The notes beneath the pieces were generated by a model, which saw nothing but the letters and a program-made list of their open reading frames with translations, did not search any database and was not told the origin of the DNA. Below, piece by piece: positions 36,094-46,174 of a stretch of DNA of 64,000 bases. Made by a program: the position numbers and the translations under genes. Origin of the DNA: Anabaena lutea FACHB-196 (GTDB taxonomy: Bacteria > Cyanobacteriota > Cyanobacteriia > Cyanobacteriales > Nostocaceae); the NCBI RefSeq assembly GCF_014698305.1, contig NZ_JACJST010000003.1, positions 288,063-352,062 of the forward strand, given 5' to 3'. Numbering within the stretch: the stretch's first letter is position 1; every line of letters starts with the position of its first letter.

Positions 36094-38304
36094 TCATGCC
36101 TTAATCCGATCTTTTTTGGTTACAGTTTTAGAAGCAGAATAGTATTCTTCTGGACTATAGAAATAATTGTTAGGCTCATTCTTCTCAATGATGCCATTAA
36201 CTAATAAACCCAAGACATTATAATTAGAGCGTTTTAACATTTCTTTAGCAGTGTGAGCATTATTATAATCAATCACCCCAGGTCGAGCTACTAACAAAAT
36301 ACCATCTGTCATTTGGCTGACAGTTAGTGCATCAGCACCAACTAATAAAGGAGGAGTGTCAATAATTACAAAATCATATGCCGATGAAAACTCTTCAATT
36401 AGTGCAGCCATTCGTTTAGAATCTAGTAAAGCTAAAGGGTTGGGAGGTCTAACACCGGCAGGTAAAACATCAAGATTATCCATTACTCGAAAGATAGAAT
36501 CGCTGTATTCAGCCTGGGCAACTAAGACTTCACTTAATCCAGGTGAATTACTTATCTGCCAGAAATGATGTTGAGTAGGAACTCTTAAATCTGCGTCAAT
36601 TAGTAAAACTTTGCGTCCTAATTGAGATATAACCGTGGCTAAATTAGCTGCAACTGTAGATTTACCTTCTTTAGAAATAGAACTAGTAACAACAATACTT
36701 TTAATTACTTTATCTGAACTCAATAATCTGAGATTAGCTTGAGTAACTCGATACATTTCGCTAGTTAAAGATTGGGGTGCATCCTTAGCAGCAATTTCTG
36801 GAGTTATAGAGTCTGCATTCTGACGGAAAAGAGATTTTTTTGATAATAATGGCAGAATCCCTAATAAGGTATATCCAAAGATATCTTTTGTTTCTTGCAG
36901 GGTTTTGAGAGAGGTATCTTGCATTTCGATCAAGAAAATAAAACCAGTTGATAAAAACAGTCCGAACATCACACCAAGAGCTAATACCAGTGGTTTTTTA
37001 CCTCCTGCTGGCTTTTCAGGAACTTTAGCTAGGGAGATAATTCTGGCGTTGGCTGTATTTTTATTTTGTGCTACCTGTAATTCTTGAACCTTTTTCAAGA
37101 TAGTTTCGTAGGTAGATTGAGCAACTTCCACCTTTTGTTCTAAATCACGCTGATTTTGTACAAGCATGGGTATTCCTTTCACCCTACGTTGATATGCAGA
37201 ACGGGAAGCATACAAAGAAGCTAATCTTTTGGACAAGCCAATATGTTGGACTTCTGCTTGTAAAAAATCCTGAATTAATTTTTGTCGAAGTTCTCCAATT
37301 TGCAATAGTCTTTCTGGGACTGGTGTAGAACTACCAGTAGTTTGGGCGATTTGGGTTTTGAGGAGATTATTTAAATTAGCTTTTTTAGCTTCGAGACTCA
37401 CAATAATTGGGTTATCATCAAAGTAGCGACTACGTTCATTTGCTAATTGTCGTTCTATGTCTTGGAGTTGTGCCAGAATTCCCTGGACTGCGGGTGAATT
37501 ACTCAAAGAACTAACAGCGATAGCTTTTTGAGAATTTAGAGCTATTTTTTGACGCAGCATATTACTTTGGGCATTTAAATCTTCTAGCTGTGCTTGAACA
37601 GTATTAATCTCATTTTCTAAATTGCTGATAATCCCAACGGCTGATTTAGTTTCTTCCGGTAAATCAACAATATTATTTTGTTGTTTAAATTTGCGTAATG
37701 CTACTTCAGCCCTGTTAACAGCAGCTTGAGTTGTTGGCAGTTGCAAAGCCATAAACTTATAGGTTTTTTCAGCTTCAGCACGATTAGTCAAAATATCATT
37801 TTCTAAATACTGTTTCATCACTGTGTTGACTACTGCCGCAGTTTCTTTAGGGTCACGGCTTGCATAAGAAATCTTTAACACATCCGTGCCTCCAACAATT
37901 TTCAAAGTTAGAGATGCTGCTAAGTCTTCAACTTCTATGGGTTCACCTGTTTGGTTTTTCAGTTTTAGTTGGTTTATGGTATTTTGCAATACAGCAGGTG
38001 AGGAAATTACTTCCATCTCTGTATTAATAGGATTTTGACTTGATACTAGCGGTTTTAAATCTCCTGTTTCTCCCCCAGAACTAGGCAAAAGATTGGCTCC
38101 TAAGACTTGAAAAGAGGGAAGCTTGAATAATAGTTTTCCTTCCGCTTCATAAGATGGCTTTAGCAAAGTTGTAGCAAAGAAACTGAGAGCAACTGTAGTG
38201 ATAAAAATACTGATAGCAGGTAGACGTTGCCGTTTGATCATCAATAGATAACGACTCAAGTCTAAATCAATATCTTCTCTTGATTCCATAGATATTTTCG
38301 ACAT
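36094..38304 (-). CDS. Polysaccharide co-polymerase / tyrosine autokinase (Wzc-like)
   Basis: This 736-residue inner-membrane protein has a Wzz domain between two membrane helices (about 30-50 and 440-462) with long periplasmic coiled coils (about 170-420). A cytoplasmic BY-kinase follows: Walker A SKEGKSTVAANLA near 550, Walker A' VLLIDADLR and Walker B FVIIDTPPLL. A short C-terminal tyrosine cluster (YFYSPEEYY) is the likely autophosphorylation site. Such proteins control chain length and export in the Wzy-dependent pathway. No outer-membrane Wza channel gene is seen in this window. It heads the last third of the minus-strand cluster. Confidence 0.93.
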   Translation of the reverse strand: MSKISMESREDIDLDLSRYLLMIKRQRLPAISIFITTVALSFFATTLLKPSYEAEGKLLFKLPSFQVLGANLLPSSGGETGDLKPLVSSQNPINTEMEVISSPAVLQNTINQLKLKNQTGEPIEVEDLAASLTLKIVGGTDVLKISYASRDPKETAAVVNTVMKQYLENDILTNRAEAEKTYKFMALQLPTTQAAVNRAEVALRKFKQQNNIVDLPEETKSAVGIISNLENEINTVQAQLEDLNAQSNMLRQKIALNSQKAIAVSSLSNSPAVQGILAQLQDIERQLANERSRYFDDNPIIVSLEAKKANLNNLLKTQIAQTTGSSTPVPERLLQIGELRQKLIQDFLQAEVQHIGLSKRLASLYASRSAYQRRVKGIPMLVQNQRDLEQKVEVAQSTYETILKKVQELQVAQNKNTANARIISLAKVPEKPAGGKKPLVLALGVMFGLFLSTGFIFLIEMQDTSLKTLQETKDIFGYTLLGILPLLSKKSLFRQNADSITPEIAAKDAPQSLTSEMYRVTQANLRLLSSDKVIKSIVVTSSISKEGKSTVAANLATVISQLGRKVLLIDADLRVPTQHHFWQISNSPGLSEVLVAQAEYSDSIFRVMDNLDVLPAGVRPPNPLALLDSKRMAALIEEFSSAYDFVIIDTPPLLVGADALTVSQMTDGILLVARPGVIDYNNAHTAKEMLKRSNYNVLGLLVNGIIEKNEPNNYFYSPEEYYSASKTVTKKDRIKA

Positions 38305-38423
38305 ATTTTTTTAATTTTTTTAAGAAAGTAACTAAGTTATTGTTTGTCGAAGATGGTCTAGTCCCAGTAATTCTACTTTTATAGAATAGTATAAACTAAT
38401 AATTTCAGTAGAGGAAAAAGTTC

Positions 38424-39602
38424 TCAGCGTTTAGGGGCATGATCAAAAGCACGAGCGATCGCATTCCAAGCTAACTTATACTGCATTTGAGCATCTAAAG
38501 GTAATGGACGGACAGGTGTTTTATCTTTTCTAGGCTGAAATTCATTTAGCCAAGTATACTTATCGCTTAATCCCCAGGTGAGAACTGCAATTACAGCTTT
38601 TTCATCCAACGCAACTGAGAGATAATCTTCATAAGCTGCGGCAATAGTGCGATCGCGCATAGCTGTATCAAAAGGTAAATTTTGATCTTTGACATCCATT
38701 TCAGTAATGAGGATTTTTAAATCTAAACTGGCCACATTGCTGAGAAAATCCCTAAACTTTTGTGGATTAAAACTATGACTGTCTCCTGATAAATGTGCCT
38801 GAATACCAAGAGCATGAATTGGTGTTCCTTTCGACTTTAAACCTTCTAATAAACTTAATACAGCTTGACGTTTAGCTTCATCTTTAGAATTATCATAGTC
38901 TAATCCAAAATCGTTATAAACTAATAAAGCACTAGGATCAGCTTGAGCAGCTAAACGAAAAGCTAGATCAATGTAATCCGTTCCGAGCAAATCTAACCAG
39001 GGCGTTTTACGTAAACCATTAAAGATATTATGTGAGGGAGCAATTGCTTCATTAACTACATCCCAAGAATGAACTTTTCCAACATAGCGTCCTACCACCG
39101 TTTGAATATGCTTTGTTAATAATAATTCAGCATTTTGGCGATTAACTTGCTCTTCAAACCAGTTTGGTAAAGCATGATGCCAAACTAAAGTATGACCACG
39201 AAAAAGTAGATCATTTTTTTGGGAAAATTCTATCATCCAATCTGCTGCTTTAAAATCAAAACTGTTTTGATCAGGACGCAGTCTTTTATTACCAGAAGAC
39301 CATTTAAACTCCAATTCTGGAACCATCATGCCAGATTGTTGAATAAAAACTTTGGCAAATTCAGAATCTGAGATTAAGTTGTCATGAGAAGCCGCTGCAC
39401 CATAAATTAAACCTTTAGTAGCAGCACGTTCTTTTAACGACTTTTCACCATAAACGTAAAAAGTTCTGGCTTGGTTATCAAGAGATTGAATACTATAATT
39501 TAGATATATAGATTGCCCTTTTCCCAGGGCAACCATACCCGTTATACCTGCTAATCCCAATAAGAAATCTCGCCGTTTATTAAATTTCCAATTGTTGGAC
39601 AT
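38424..39602 (-). CDS. Secreted GH10 glycosidase (endo-1,4-beta-xylanase family)
   Basis: This 392-residue protein belongs to glycoside hydrolase family 10. The acid/base Glu is in WDVVNEAIAP and the nucleophile Glu in ILITEMDV; FRGHTLVWHHALPNW is also typical. The N-terminus has a twin-arginine signal (KRRDFLLGLAGITGMVALG), implying export in a folded state. GH10 enzymes cleave beta-1,4-xylan, but within a polysaccharide cluster the enzyme more likely trims or releases the polymer made by its neighbours. It lies between the Wzc-like gene and a glycosyltransferase gene, all on the same strand. Confidence 0.92.
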   Translation of the reverse strand: MSNNWKFNKRRDFLLGLAGITGMVALGKGQSIYLNYSIQSLDNQARTFYVYGEKSLKERAATKGLIYGAAASHDNLISDSEFAKVFIQQSGMMVPELEFKWSSGNKRLRPDQNSFDFKAADWMIEFSQKNDLLFRGHTLVWHHALPNWFEEQVNRQNAELLLTKHIQTVVGRYVGKVHSWDVVNEAIAPSHNIFNGLRKTPWLDLLGTDYIDLAFRLAAQADPSALLVYNDFGLDYDNSKDEAKRQAVLSLLEGLKSKGTPIHALGIQAHLSGDSHSFNPQKFRDFLSNVASLDLKILITEMDVKDQNLPFDTAMRDRTIAAAYEDYLSVALDEKAVIAVLTWGLSDKYTWLNEFQPRKDKTPVRPLPLDAQMQYKLAWNAIARAFDHAPKR

Positions 39603-39646
39603 AAAGATTATTAGTTAACTTCAATATTCATAATTTCAAGTAACTA

Positions 39647-40840
39647 TCAACTTTGGCAAACCTTTTCATAAGCCTCTAAAAGTTTTGGGGCTTGATATTT
39701 CCATTCCAGAATTTTTTCCATTCTATATCTGCCCTCTTTTCCTATTTTATCTCTGAGTTCAGGAGAGGCTAGAAGTTCGAGAATTTTCTCAGCAAATTCC
39801 AGTTCATCATTAGGTTTGGCATAGAGAGATGCTTCCTGTGCAGAACGTCTTCCCTCTCGCAAATCAAACTGAACTATTGGTTTTCCCATTGCCATATATT
39901 CAAGAATTTTATTCATTGTACAGTTTTCATTATAAGAAGAAGTTGGAGATGGTTCTACACAAACATCACAACTAGAAAGACGTTCTAAAAGTTCTTCGCC
40001 TTGTTTAAATCCTGTAAATTCTACAAAATCAGTAATGTCTAATTCTGCCGATAAAAGTTTAAGTTTTTCGATAGCTGGTCCACTACCAATCAGCATAAAA
40101 TGAATATCTTGGCGTTTTTTTTCCCGCACAATATAACGTACCATTCTTAACAGATAATCAATTCCCTCTGGTTCACCCATGACACCCATATAGCCAATTA
40201 AATAATTTCGACCTTGACGATATGCAGGGTTAGGAGTCATGCGTTGAAAACGTCCCAAATCAGGCGCACTACGCACCACAAAAACATTTTCTGGCTGCTT
40301 ATGTCCACGAGTGAGAGCCACTTCTTTATGAGATTCATTGGTAGAAATTGCTATGTTTGCAGTAGCATAAGTTAAGCGTTCAGCCCAGGAGAGTCCATAA
40401 TAAAAAATATCACGTCTTTGATATTTAGCTTCATACATTTCTGGACTGAGATCGTGATGATCAAAAATAACTTTTACACCATGAAATAATTTGAACCATC
40501 CAGCTATTAAGAATAATAAATCTGGGGGATTACAAATATGGACAATATCAAAGCCACGCTCTCGCCATACTTTTTTAGCTAGACGGAATTGCCAATTAAC
40601 TGCCCAACTATATTCTCGAAGATAGCCAATAACTGAGCTTTCTTCCGGCGGTAAAGGATGACGATAAATATGAATATCTTCAATTACCTCATATTGTTTT
40701 TCAAAGCCATTACCTGTGGGTGAAATCACAGCAACTTCATATCCAGCTTTTTTTAAAGTAGTTGCTTCCATCCATACCCGTCTGTCAAAGGGAACTGGCA
40801 GATTCTCAACGATGATTAAGACTTTTTTTGCTGATGCCAT
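39647..40840 (-). CDS. GT4 glycosyltransferase (WbuB-like)
   Basis: This 397-residue GT-B enzyme opens with KKVLIIVENLPVPFDRRVWM, the usual start of WbuB-type transferases. The C-terminal nucleotide-sugar site is seen in NKILEYMAMGKPIV. It should add one sugar to the growing lipid-linked repeat unit on the cytoplasmic face of the membrane. It is one of three GT4 genes in the cluster. The sugar cannot be told from sequence. Confidence 0.9.
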   Translation of the reverse strand: MASAKKVLIIVENLPVPFDRRVWMEATTLKKAGYEVAVISPTGNGFEKQYEVIEDIHIYRHPLPPEESSVIGYLREYSWAVNWQFRLAKKVWRERGFDIVHICNPPDLLFLIAGWFKLFHGVKVIFDHHDLSPEMYEAKYQRRDIFYYGLSWAERLTYATANIAISTNESHKEVALTRGHKQPENVFVVRSAPDLGRFQRMTPNPAYRQGRNYLIGYMGVMGEPEGIDYLLRMVRYIVREKKRQDIHFMLIGSGPAIEKLKLLSAELDITDFVEFTGFKQGEELLERLSSCDVCVEPSPTSSYNENCTMNKILEYMAMGKPIVQFDLREGRRSAQEASLYAKPNDELEFAEKILELLASPELRDKIGKEGRYRMEKILEWKYQAPKLLEAYEKVCQS

Positions 40841-40879
40841 AATAATCTAAATCCTTTATAAGTTTAATAAAGACCTTTG

Positions 40880-41968
40880 TTAGCTGGAAAATTTACCTTT
40901 CTGATTTAACACTAAGTTATATAAATCTAGGCAAGATTCCCAATGTTTTTTGATATCTAGAGGAATCATGCTTACTCTGGCTTGAGAGCCTAGAGAAAGT
41001 CTGAAGTTTTCATTTTCAATTAAAGAGTTTATCCCATTAGATAGCTGCTCAATATTACCAGGTTTAACTATGAGTCCATTTTCTCCATGAATGACTATTT
41101 CCGATATACCTCCCACTGGAGTAACAATAACTGGTAACTCCCAAGCCATTGCTTCTAACATGGCTAATGGTAAACCTTCGTTGTAAGATGGCAAGATAAA
41201 AACATTAGCTTGAGATAGAAGAATATCACGTGCTTCCGCCCCTATCCAACCAGGCAATTTTATATAATCCTCCAGATTTAAAGTCTTAACCAAATTATGC
41301 GCTGTTTCTAAATCTCCGTCTCCTGCCATAATTAGACTAGATTTAATCTTTTGTTGTTCAGGTAAAAGAGAAAAAGCTCTAATTAAATCAAATGCTCCTT
41401 TTCGTTCTCCCACTCTTCCTAAAAAGAGGAGATTAACTTTTTGAGCATCGGCACGGTGTGGAACTGAGGACGGAACTTTGACTGGGTTATATAAAACTAC
41501 TACTTGTTCAGGCTTTAGCCCAAAGGTATTTGTATAAAATTCCTGCCAACTTGCCGATAAGACTATAAACCTTTGACATTTACCAAATATCCAACTCAGC
41601 AATTGCTGCATCCATTGAGATAGTCCCAAGTAAAACTCATGAAATTGACTACCATGAGCATGAACAATAATTGGCTTACGGAATATCCAAGCTATAAATG
41701 TCATAATTGCTTGTCGGAAAGCACTGCCACGCTGGGAAATTTCTAACTGAACGATATCAACTTCTTGAGTTAATAAAACTCCGATAAATTTGAATATACC
41801 ACTTAAAAATACCCAAATTTTAGCGGCTATTGAACCTTCTTGATGAGTAATAATATGAGATATTTGCACTTGTTCAGGGGCATATTGCAAGAAGAGTTTC
41901 TCGTAATTAGCAACTCCTCCTTGCTGGGATAAACTTGGACCTAACATAATAATTTTTATTTTCTGCAT
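40880..41968 (-). CDS. GT4 glycosyltransferase
   Basis: This 362-residue GT-B protein has IIMLGPSLSQQGGVANYEKL at the N-terminus (acceptor-domain glycine loop) and the donor-site EX7E motif in EGLPLAMLEAMAWELPVI. LLFLGRVGERKGAFDLIRAF marks the start of the C-terminal Rossmann domain. Retaining sugar transfer to the repeat unit is expected. It starts 39 bp upstream of the WbuB-like gene and belongs to the same transcription unit. Confidence 0.9.
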   Translation of the reverse strand: MQKIKIIMLGPSLSQQGGVANYEKLFLQYAPEQVQISHIITHQEGSIAAKIWVFLSGIFKFIGVLLTQEVDIVQLEISQRGSAFRQAIMTFIAWIFRKPIIVHAHGSQFHEFYLGLSQWMQQLLSWIFGKCQRFIVLSASWQEFYTNTFGLKPEQVVVLYNPVKVPSSVPHRADAQKVNLLFLGRVGERKGAFDLIRAFSLLPEQQKIKSSLIMAGDGDLETAHNLVKTLNLEDYIKLPGWIGAEARDILLSQANVFILPSYNEGLPLAMLEAMAWELPVIVTPVGGISEIVIHGENGLIVKPGNIEQLSNGINSLIENENFRLSLGSQARVSMIPLDIKKHWESCLDLYNLVLNQKGKFSS

Positions 41969-42040
41969 AACTAGGTTATTTTTATTTTCTACTATTAAAT
42001 ACTCAATGAATTTTCTCTATATCATGTACTTACCAGTTAA

Positions 42041-43300
42041 TTAATAACTAGTTTCAACCATTATATCTGGTTTCGTAATTCTATTGTTTGACAATGACAT
42101 AGAAGCAGAAACATAGAGTACCCAAACAATGCTATTTGAGTTTAGTAAATCGGTTTCAGTAAGGTTAGCTATAATCATATATGTTATGTGCATAATAGGC
42201 CACATTTCTGCTGTATCTTTAGTCAACCGTACCCAAGCTATTGCTTTTAGGAAAGTCTGCAAACATCCTAAACAAAAGAACCCTAACCCTAGTAAACCTA
42301 CATCAAGCCAGAGAGCTAAAAAACCATTGTGGGGGTGGGTTGGTGACCATCCAGTTGCACGCCAAATGTAGGCAGAACCTATACCATCCCATCCTTGCCA
42401 AAATCCACCATAACCATAACCAATCCAAGGATGTTTCCAAATCATATCAAACACAAATGGCCACAAGTCGCCTCGACCAGTAAGTGTAGAATCTTTACCC
42501 AATGAGGCAAAAACTTTCTCAGAATTACTGACAAACCAAACATATAAAACCTGACCTATGGCTATTATTAAAGTTAGTGTTGGTAGCATCAGTAGATATG
42601 GTAAGCGGGCAGTCTGAAACATAAAAAATGCACATATCAACATTAATAGGTTGAGAAGAGATGAAGTTGAAGAGGCAAGCAACATCAGCAACACTGATAA
42701 GCTGAATCCACCCCAGACAAGCCACTTGTTTTTTTTACTTTTATAAGCAAGAAGTAAAAAAAACATACTACTCATGACCATTTTTGCTCCTAGTCCATTT
42801 TTGTGTAGGAAAACTCCACGCCACTTTCCTTTATGAACACCACCCATGATCCCATAGGAGGGCAAGGCTACAGCAAAAATAAAACTCAATAATATAATAA
42901 TTCCAAATGCCCAAGCCAGTAAATTCAGTTGCTGCTTGATCGTGTAACGGGAGGCTAAATACAGCCCAAATAAACTGGAACCAATCAAAGTAACACTATT
43001 TTTTAATGTTGTTGCTTGATCAAAAGACCAAAAAATAGAAAAGGCGGAAAACAGAAGTAAAGGAAATATCCATCGGTCTTTAATCAGAACAAAGAGAGTT
43101 TTTTTCCAACGCAAAACTAAAAGTAATGATGTGACTATATAGAGTAGTAAATTAATAATCCTAATCAATGAGCTATCATACTCAACAAACTCATTCTGTT
43201 GCGCTCCTCCTGATAGAACAAGGTTTAAAATAGCACCTGTATAAATTATTAAAGCTGCTACTGTGAAGCCCTGTTCTGCAAAAATTATTACCTTTCTCAT
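42041..43300 (-). CDS. O-antigen polymerase/ligase family protein (Wzy/WaaL-like)
   Basis: This 419-residue protein has about ten to twelve hydrophobic helices and one large periplasmic loop. The loop signature (GRGDLWPFVFDMIWKHPWIG, then SPTHPHNGFLALWLDVGLLG) is that of the Wzy_C/WaaL superfamily and resembles cyanobacterial and rhizobial exopolysaccharide polymerases. It should join flipped repeat units into polymer at the periplasmic face. I placed the start at ATG 43300; a GTG directly before it is equally possible. Confidence 0.88.
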   Translation of the reverse strand: MRKVIIFAEQGFTVAALIIYTGAILNLVLSGGAQQNEFVEYDSSLIRIINLLLYIVTSLLLVLRWKKTLFVLIKDRWIFPLLLFSAFSIFWSFDQATTLKNSVTLIGSSLFGLYLASRYTIKQQLNLLAWAFGIIILLSFIFAVALPSYGIMGGVHKGKWRGVFLHKNGLGAKMVMSSMFFLLLAYKSKKNKWLVWGGFSLSVLLMLLASSTSSLLNLLMLICAFFMFQTARLPYLLMLPTLTLIIAIGQVLYVWFVSNSEKVFASLGKDSTLTGRGDLWPFVFDMIWKHPWIGYGYGGFWQGWDGIGSAYIWRATGWSPTHPHNGFLALWLDVGLLGLGFFCLGCLQTFLKAIAWVRLTKDTAEMWPIMHITYMIIANLTETDLLNSNSIVWVLYVSASMSLSNNRITKPDIMVETSY

Positions 43301-43531
43301 CACTAAGCCTCATCCGGGTTGAAATTTCTATTTTTTGCAGTTTTGGCTAGAAAAACCAGATACCAAGAGAAACCTATTTCAACTGGTTTTTGAAAAAGCT
43401 TAAGTTCCCATCTCATCACTTAATTTATAGTAAAAGTTATAGCAATGGACAAAGTGTTTAGGACAAAAAATAGGCTTATCATTATCGGGTAAACAGGAAT
43501 TTATATCCTAATCTTTATGGTGACTGCTATA

Positions 43532-44908
43532 TCAAAATTTGTATTCGTAAGCCCCAATATCATACCCAGTACCAGAAGGACGAACATTTCCCGCATAATC
43601 GGATTTTAAGCTCGTCCAAGCAAAACCCTTATTAATTGCTGGACTGGTTGCCTGGAGTCTCAAATCACCAATTGAGAGATTAACAAATTTCGGATCAGCC
43701 ACTATATCATTAGCTCCTTTGATAGCTATCAAAGTGCTATTGGCGTATATATTGTAATTGTAGATAACGTTGGTATTCTGCCAATTTTTGTTAACATATT
43801 TGTTAGGTAAAGTATAGAGAATGTTATTTAAAATTTTGATGTCAGATGCAACATGGGCTAATATTTCTCCTGCTTCTAGTTCTGGACTCTGGATATTTAA
43901 ATAAGCTGTATTATGGACAATATCAACACGCTGACTTAAATAAGTAACAATACCTGATCCGCCATTTTTGTAGATGATATTGTTTTCAATTAAAGTCCGT
44001 CCAGTATAAGCACCTAATGTCGAGCCGTTCTGAGTATTTCTGGAATCATCGATGATAATACCATTGCCATCTGTGATAGTTCCAGTAGCAATCCAGGGAA
44101 TGTATTGACGATTGTTATAGACTTTGTTTTTTCTGACAAACATTTTATATCCTGTATTGCTATCAAAACGCCAATTTTGATACAAAGAAATACCACTATT
44201 GCCATAAGGGGAGTACCAGGCGTTATTAAACACTTCATTACCTTCCACTGTCAAATAATCCGATTGAATGGAGGAAATACCTGCCCCTCCACAGTCATGA
44301 ACCTTATTATTGAGAATACGGATGTGATGTGAACGACCATTTTTGCGGCCATCAATACTAATGCAGTTACCACTTGTTAGAGGGTTGGAGGTATTAGTTT
44401 TCTGACTCTGGGCGTAAGCAAGGGTTGTTTTGGCATTGTTACCAATTACCTCAAGACCGTTGATTTCAATATAAGATGCTCCATCCTGAATTAAAATGCC
44501 ATTCCATACGTTGTGTTGAAGTTTCGGGAAATGTCCAGGATACGCTTTGTAAGTAATCCATGCGCTTGCTGTTCCAGAACGAGTGATTTTTACTACTTGT
44601 CCAGCAGAGCCAGTATTTGTATATACTCCGTTCATAATCAAGACTGTATCTCCCGGATTAGTGAGATTTGCGGCCTTCTGAATAGTCTTAAAGGGGGATG
44701 TAGCGGAGAGTCCATTGTTGCTATCGCTACCAGTAGCACTGACGTAGTAGGTTTTCTTTGTGGCTTGGCTGTAAAGTGTTGGTTTATTCTGGGTGAATAA
44801 TTTTACCTGGTCAGACAAAGAAGTTGTGATACTGTCTGTGCTAACCATGCTGCTAAGTAGACAAGGAAGCACAAGGGATGCTGTCAAACTGAATCCATGA
44901 ATGGCCAT
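43532..44908 (-). CDS. Secreted right-handed parallel beta-helix protein
   Basis: This 458-residue protein has a signal peptide (about residues 1-25) and then the DUF1565-like opening YYVSATGSDSNNGLSATSPF with KTIQKAANLTNPGDTVLI. The rest is made of parallel beta-helix coils with Asn ladders (NNKVHDCGGAGIS, GNEVFNNAW, RKNKVYNNRQ, ENNIIYKNGGSGIV). The C-terminus ends in GYDIGAYEY. This fold is shared by polysaccharide lyases, epimerases and surface adhesins. Next to the polymerase gene it may modify or bind the polymer outside the cell, for example as a lyase or epimerase. Catalytic residues cannot be assigned. Confidence 0.85.
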   Translation of the reverse strand: MAIHGFSLTASLVLPCLLSSMVSTDSITTSLSDQVKLFTQNKPTLYSQATKKTYYVSATGSDSNNGLSATSPFKTIQKAANLTNPGDTVLIMNGVYTNTGSAGQVVKITRSGTASAWITYKAYPGHFPKLQHNVWNGILIQDGASYIEINGLEVIGNNAKTTLAYAQSQKTNTSNPLTSGNCISIDGRKNGRSHHIRILNNKVHDCGGAGISSIQSDYLTVEGNEVFNNAWYSPYGNSGISLYQNWRFDSNTGYKMFVRKNKVYNNRQYIPWIATGTITDGNGIIIDDSRNTQNGSTLGAYTGRTLIENNIIYKNGGSGIVTYLSQRVDIVHNTAYLNIQSPELEAGEILAHVASDIKILNNILYTLPNKYVNKNWQNTNVIYNYNIYANSTLIAIKGANDIVADPKFVNLSIGDLRLQATSPAINKGFAWTSLKSDYAGNVRPSGTGYDIGAYEYKF

Positions 44909-44932
44909 AAAATCAAAATCCTTGGATATGTA

Positions 44933-46171
44933 TTATATATTACTCTGTTTTAAGAGTATCTTTTTTATTGTATTTTCGTAGTAATTGTACAAAGCATTAT
45001 TAAAAATCTTATGGTCTACTTTTTTGATGCCTTGTTTCAAACGAAATTGAACACTTATTTTTTTGATCGCCTGTATTAAGTCATCACGATTTTGATCTTG
45101 CAGTAAATCAACTAATTTTAGATAATAAGCTTCTTCATCCCAATGCTTAATGTTGGCTTTTTTGATAATTAATTCTGCGGAAATATCATTAACTGGAAAA
45201 ACATTAGTTTTCTTTAAAAGTCCTAAACTCAATAGTTGAGTCATTGTCACCACACATTTTGCACATTTACCACAATTTAAATATCCGGCAGTCAAATTTA
45301 ACTCATCACACACCCTTAAATTTTGTAGAGCTACATCCCATTCCGAGACTATTTTGGTTTTACTAAATCGGGAAAAGTTAATATATTCATGGCGAATTTT
45401 CAAATCATAACTGCTATAGTTGGGGTCAAGCAGAGGGTGGGTTCCCCAGGGTGCTAGGTACTGAATTTCATCGCTGGAACTAATAGATGCACTAGTTATT
45501 CTCTTGTTGAAAGCATGGGCAATAGCAGATAGGGCAGCACCAGTTTGATAATCTCTCCAAAATCCTATACTTTCATATTCCAAATCTTTGATATGAGAAT
45601 AGATATTTGTATAAACAGGAATGAGGGTAATTCCCGCATCTTTTGTAATTTCATCAAAAGAATTGTATGCTTTTTCAAAATTTTCTAGAGTAGTGTCCGC
45701 AAACCCATAAATAAACAGTCCATCTTTAATTGATCCAGGGTGTGTTAAGGGGTAGTTAGTTCGGTTCAGTCGTAAAGTGGCTAATGTATCTATCCCACCT
45801 GTAAAAAATATGGCTGCTCGATCATCTGTGGTTGGTGTTTCTATGCTGGTTTTAATTTTGGCTTCAATTTTAAGTCTTGAACGGTCACTCTTGTACCAGT
45901 GTTTTACCAAAGCCGTCGCCGTATTTAAATTTTCTATTAACTGTGGACAAATCTCCGCATCTATGTAAATTCTTTTTTCTCCATAGTAGAAAGCCACCAT
46001 AATACAAGCAACTAAAAAACTATGCGGATTGCATGATAAGTCCTTAGCAAATTCTTGGGTAGTAGCAATGTATATATCTTGTGGAGAGCGATCTCGATCT
46101 TCCCAAACTATAGTCGCTGCTACTTTGAATAAATTTCCTTCTTGTTCACTTCTAAAGTTACTAATTTTCAT
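44933..46171 (-). CDS. PP-loop ATPase-like protein of unknown function in the polysaccharide cluster
   Basis: This 412-residue protein has an N-terminal domain without a match I recognise, then a PP-loop-like motif FFTGGIDTLATLRLN near residue 137 (canonical SGGxDS). A Cys pair follows in NCGKCAKC near 305, like the zinc- or thiol-handling site of some PP-loop amidotransferases and thiolation enzymes. PP-loop enzymes adenylate a carbonyl or phosphate and are known in O-antigen clusters as WbpG-like amidating enzymes. Here it might amidate or otherwise modify a sugar of the repeat unit, but that is inference. It is 3 bp from the flippase gene, so co-translation is likely. Confidence 0.7.
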   Translation of the reverse strand: MKISNFRSEQEGNLFKVAATIVWEDRDRSPQDIYIATTQEFAKDLSCNPHSFLVACIMVAFYYGEKRIYIDAEICPQLIENLNTATALVKHWYKSDRSRLKIEAKIKTSIETPTTDDRAAIFFTGGIDTLATLRLNRTNYPLTHPGSIKDGLFIYGFADTTLENFEKAYNSFDEITKDAGITLIPVYTNIYSHIKDLEYESIGFWRDYQTGAALSAIAHAFNKRITSASISSSDEIQYLAPWGTHPLLDPNYSSYDLKIRHEYINFSRFSKTKIVSEWDVALQNLRVCDELNLTAGYLNCGKCAKCVVTMTQLLSLGLLKKTNVFPVNDISAELIIKKANIKHWDEEAYYLKLVDLLQDQNRDDLIQAIKKISVQFRLKQGIKKVDHKIFNNALYNYYENTIKKILLKQSNI

Positions 46172-46174
46172 AAT

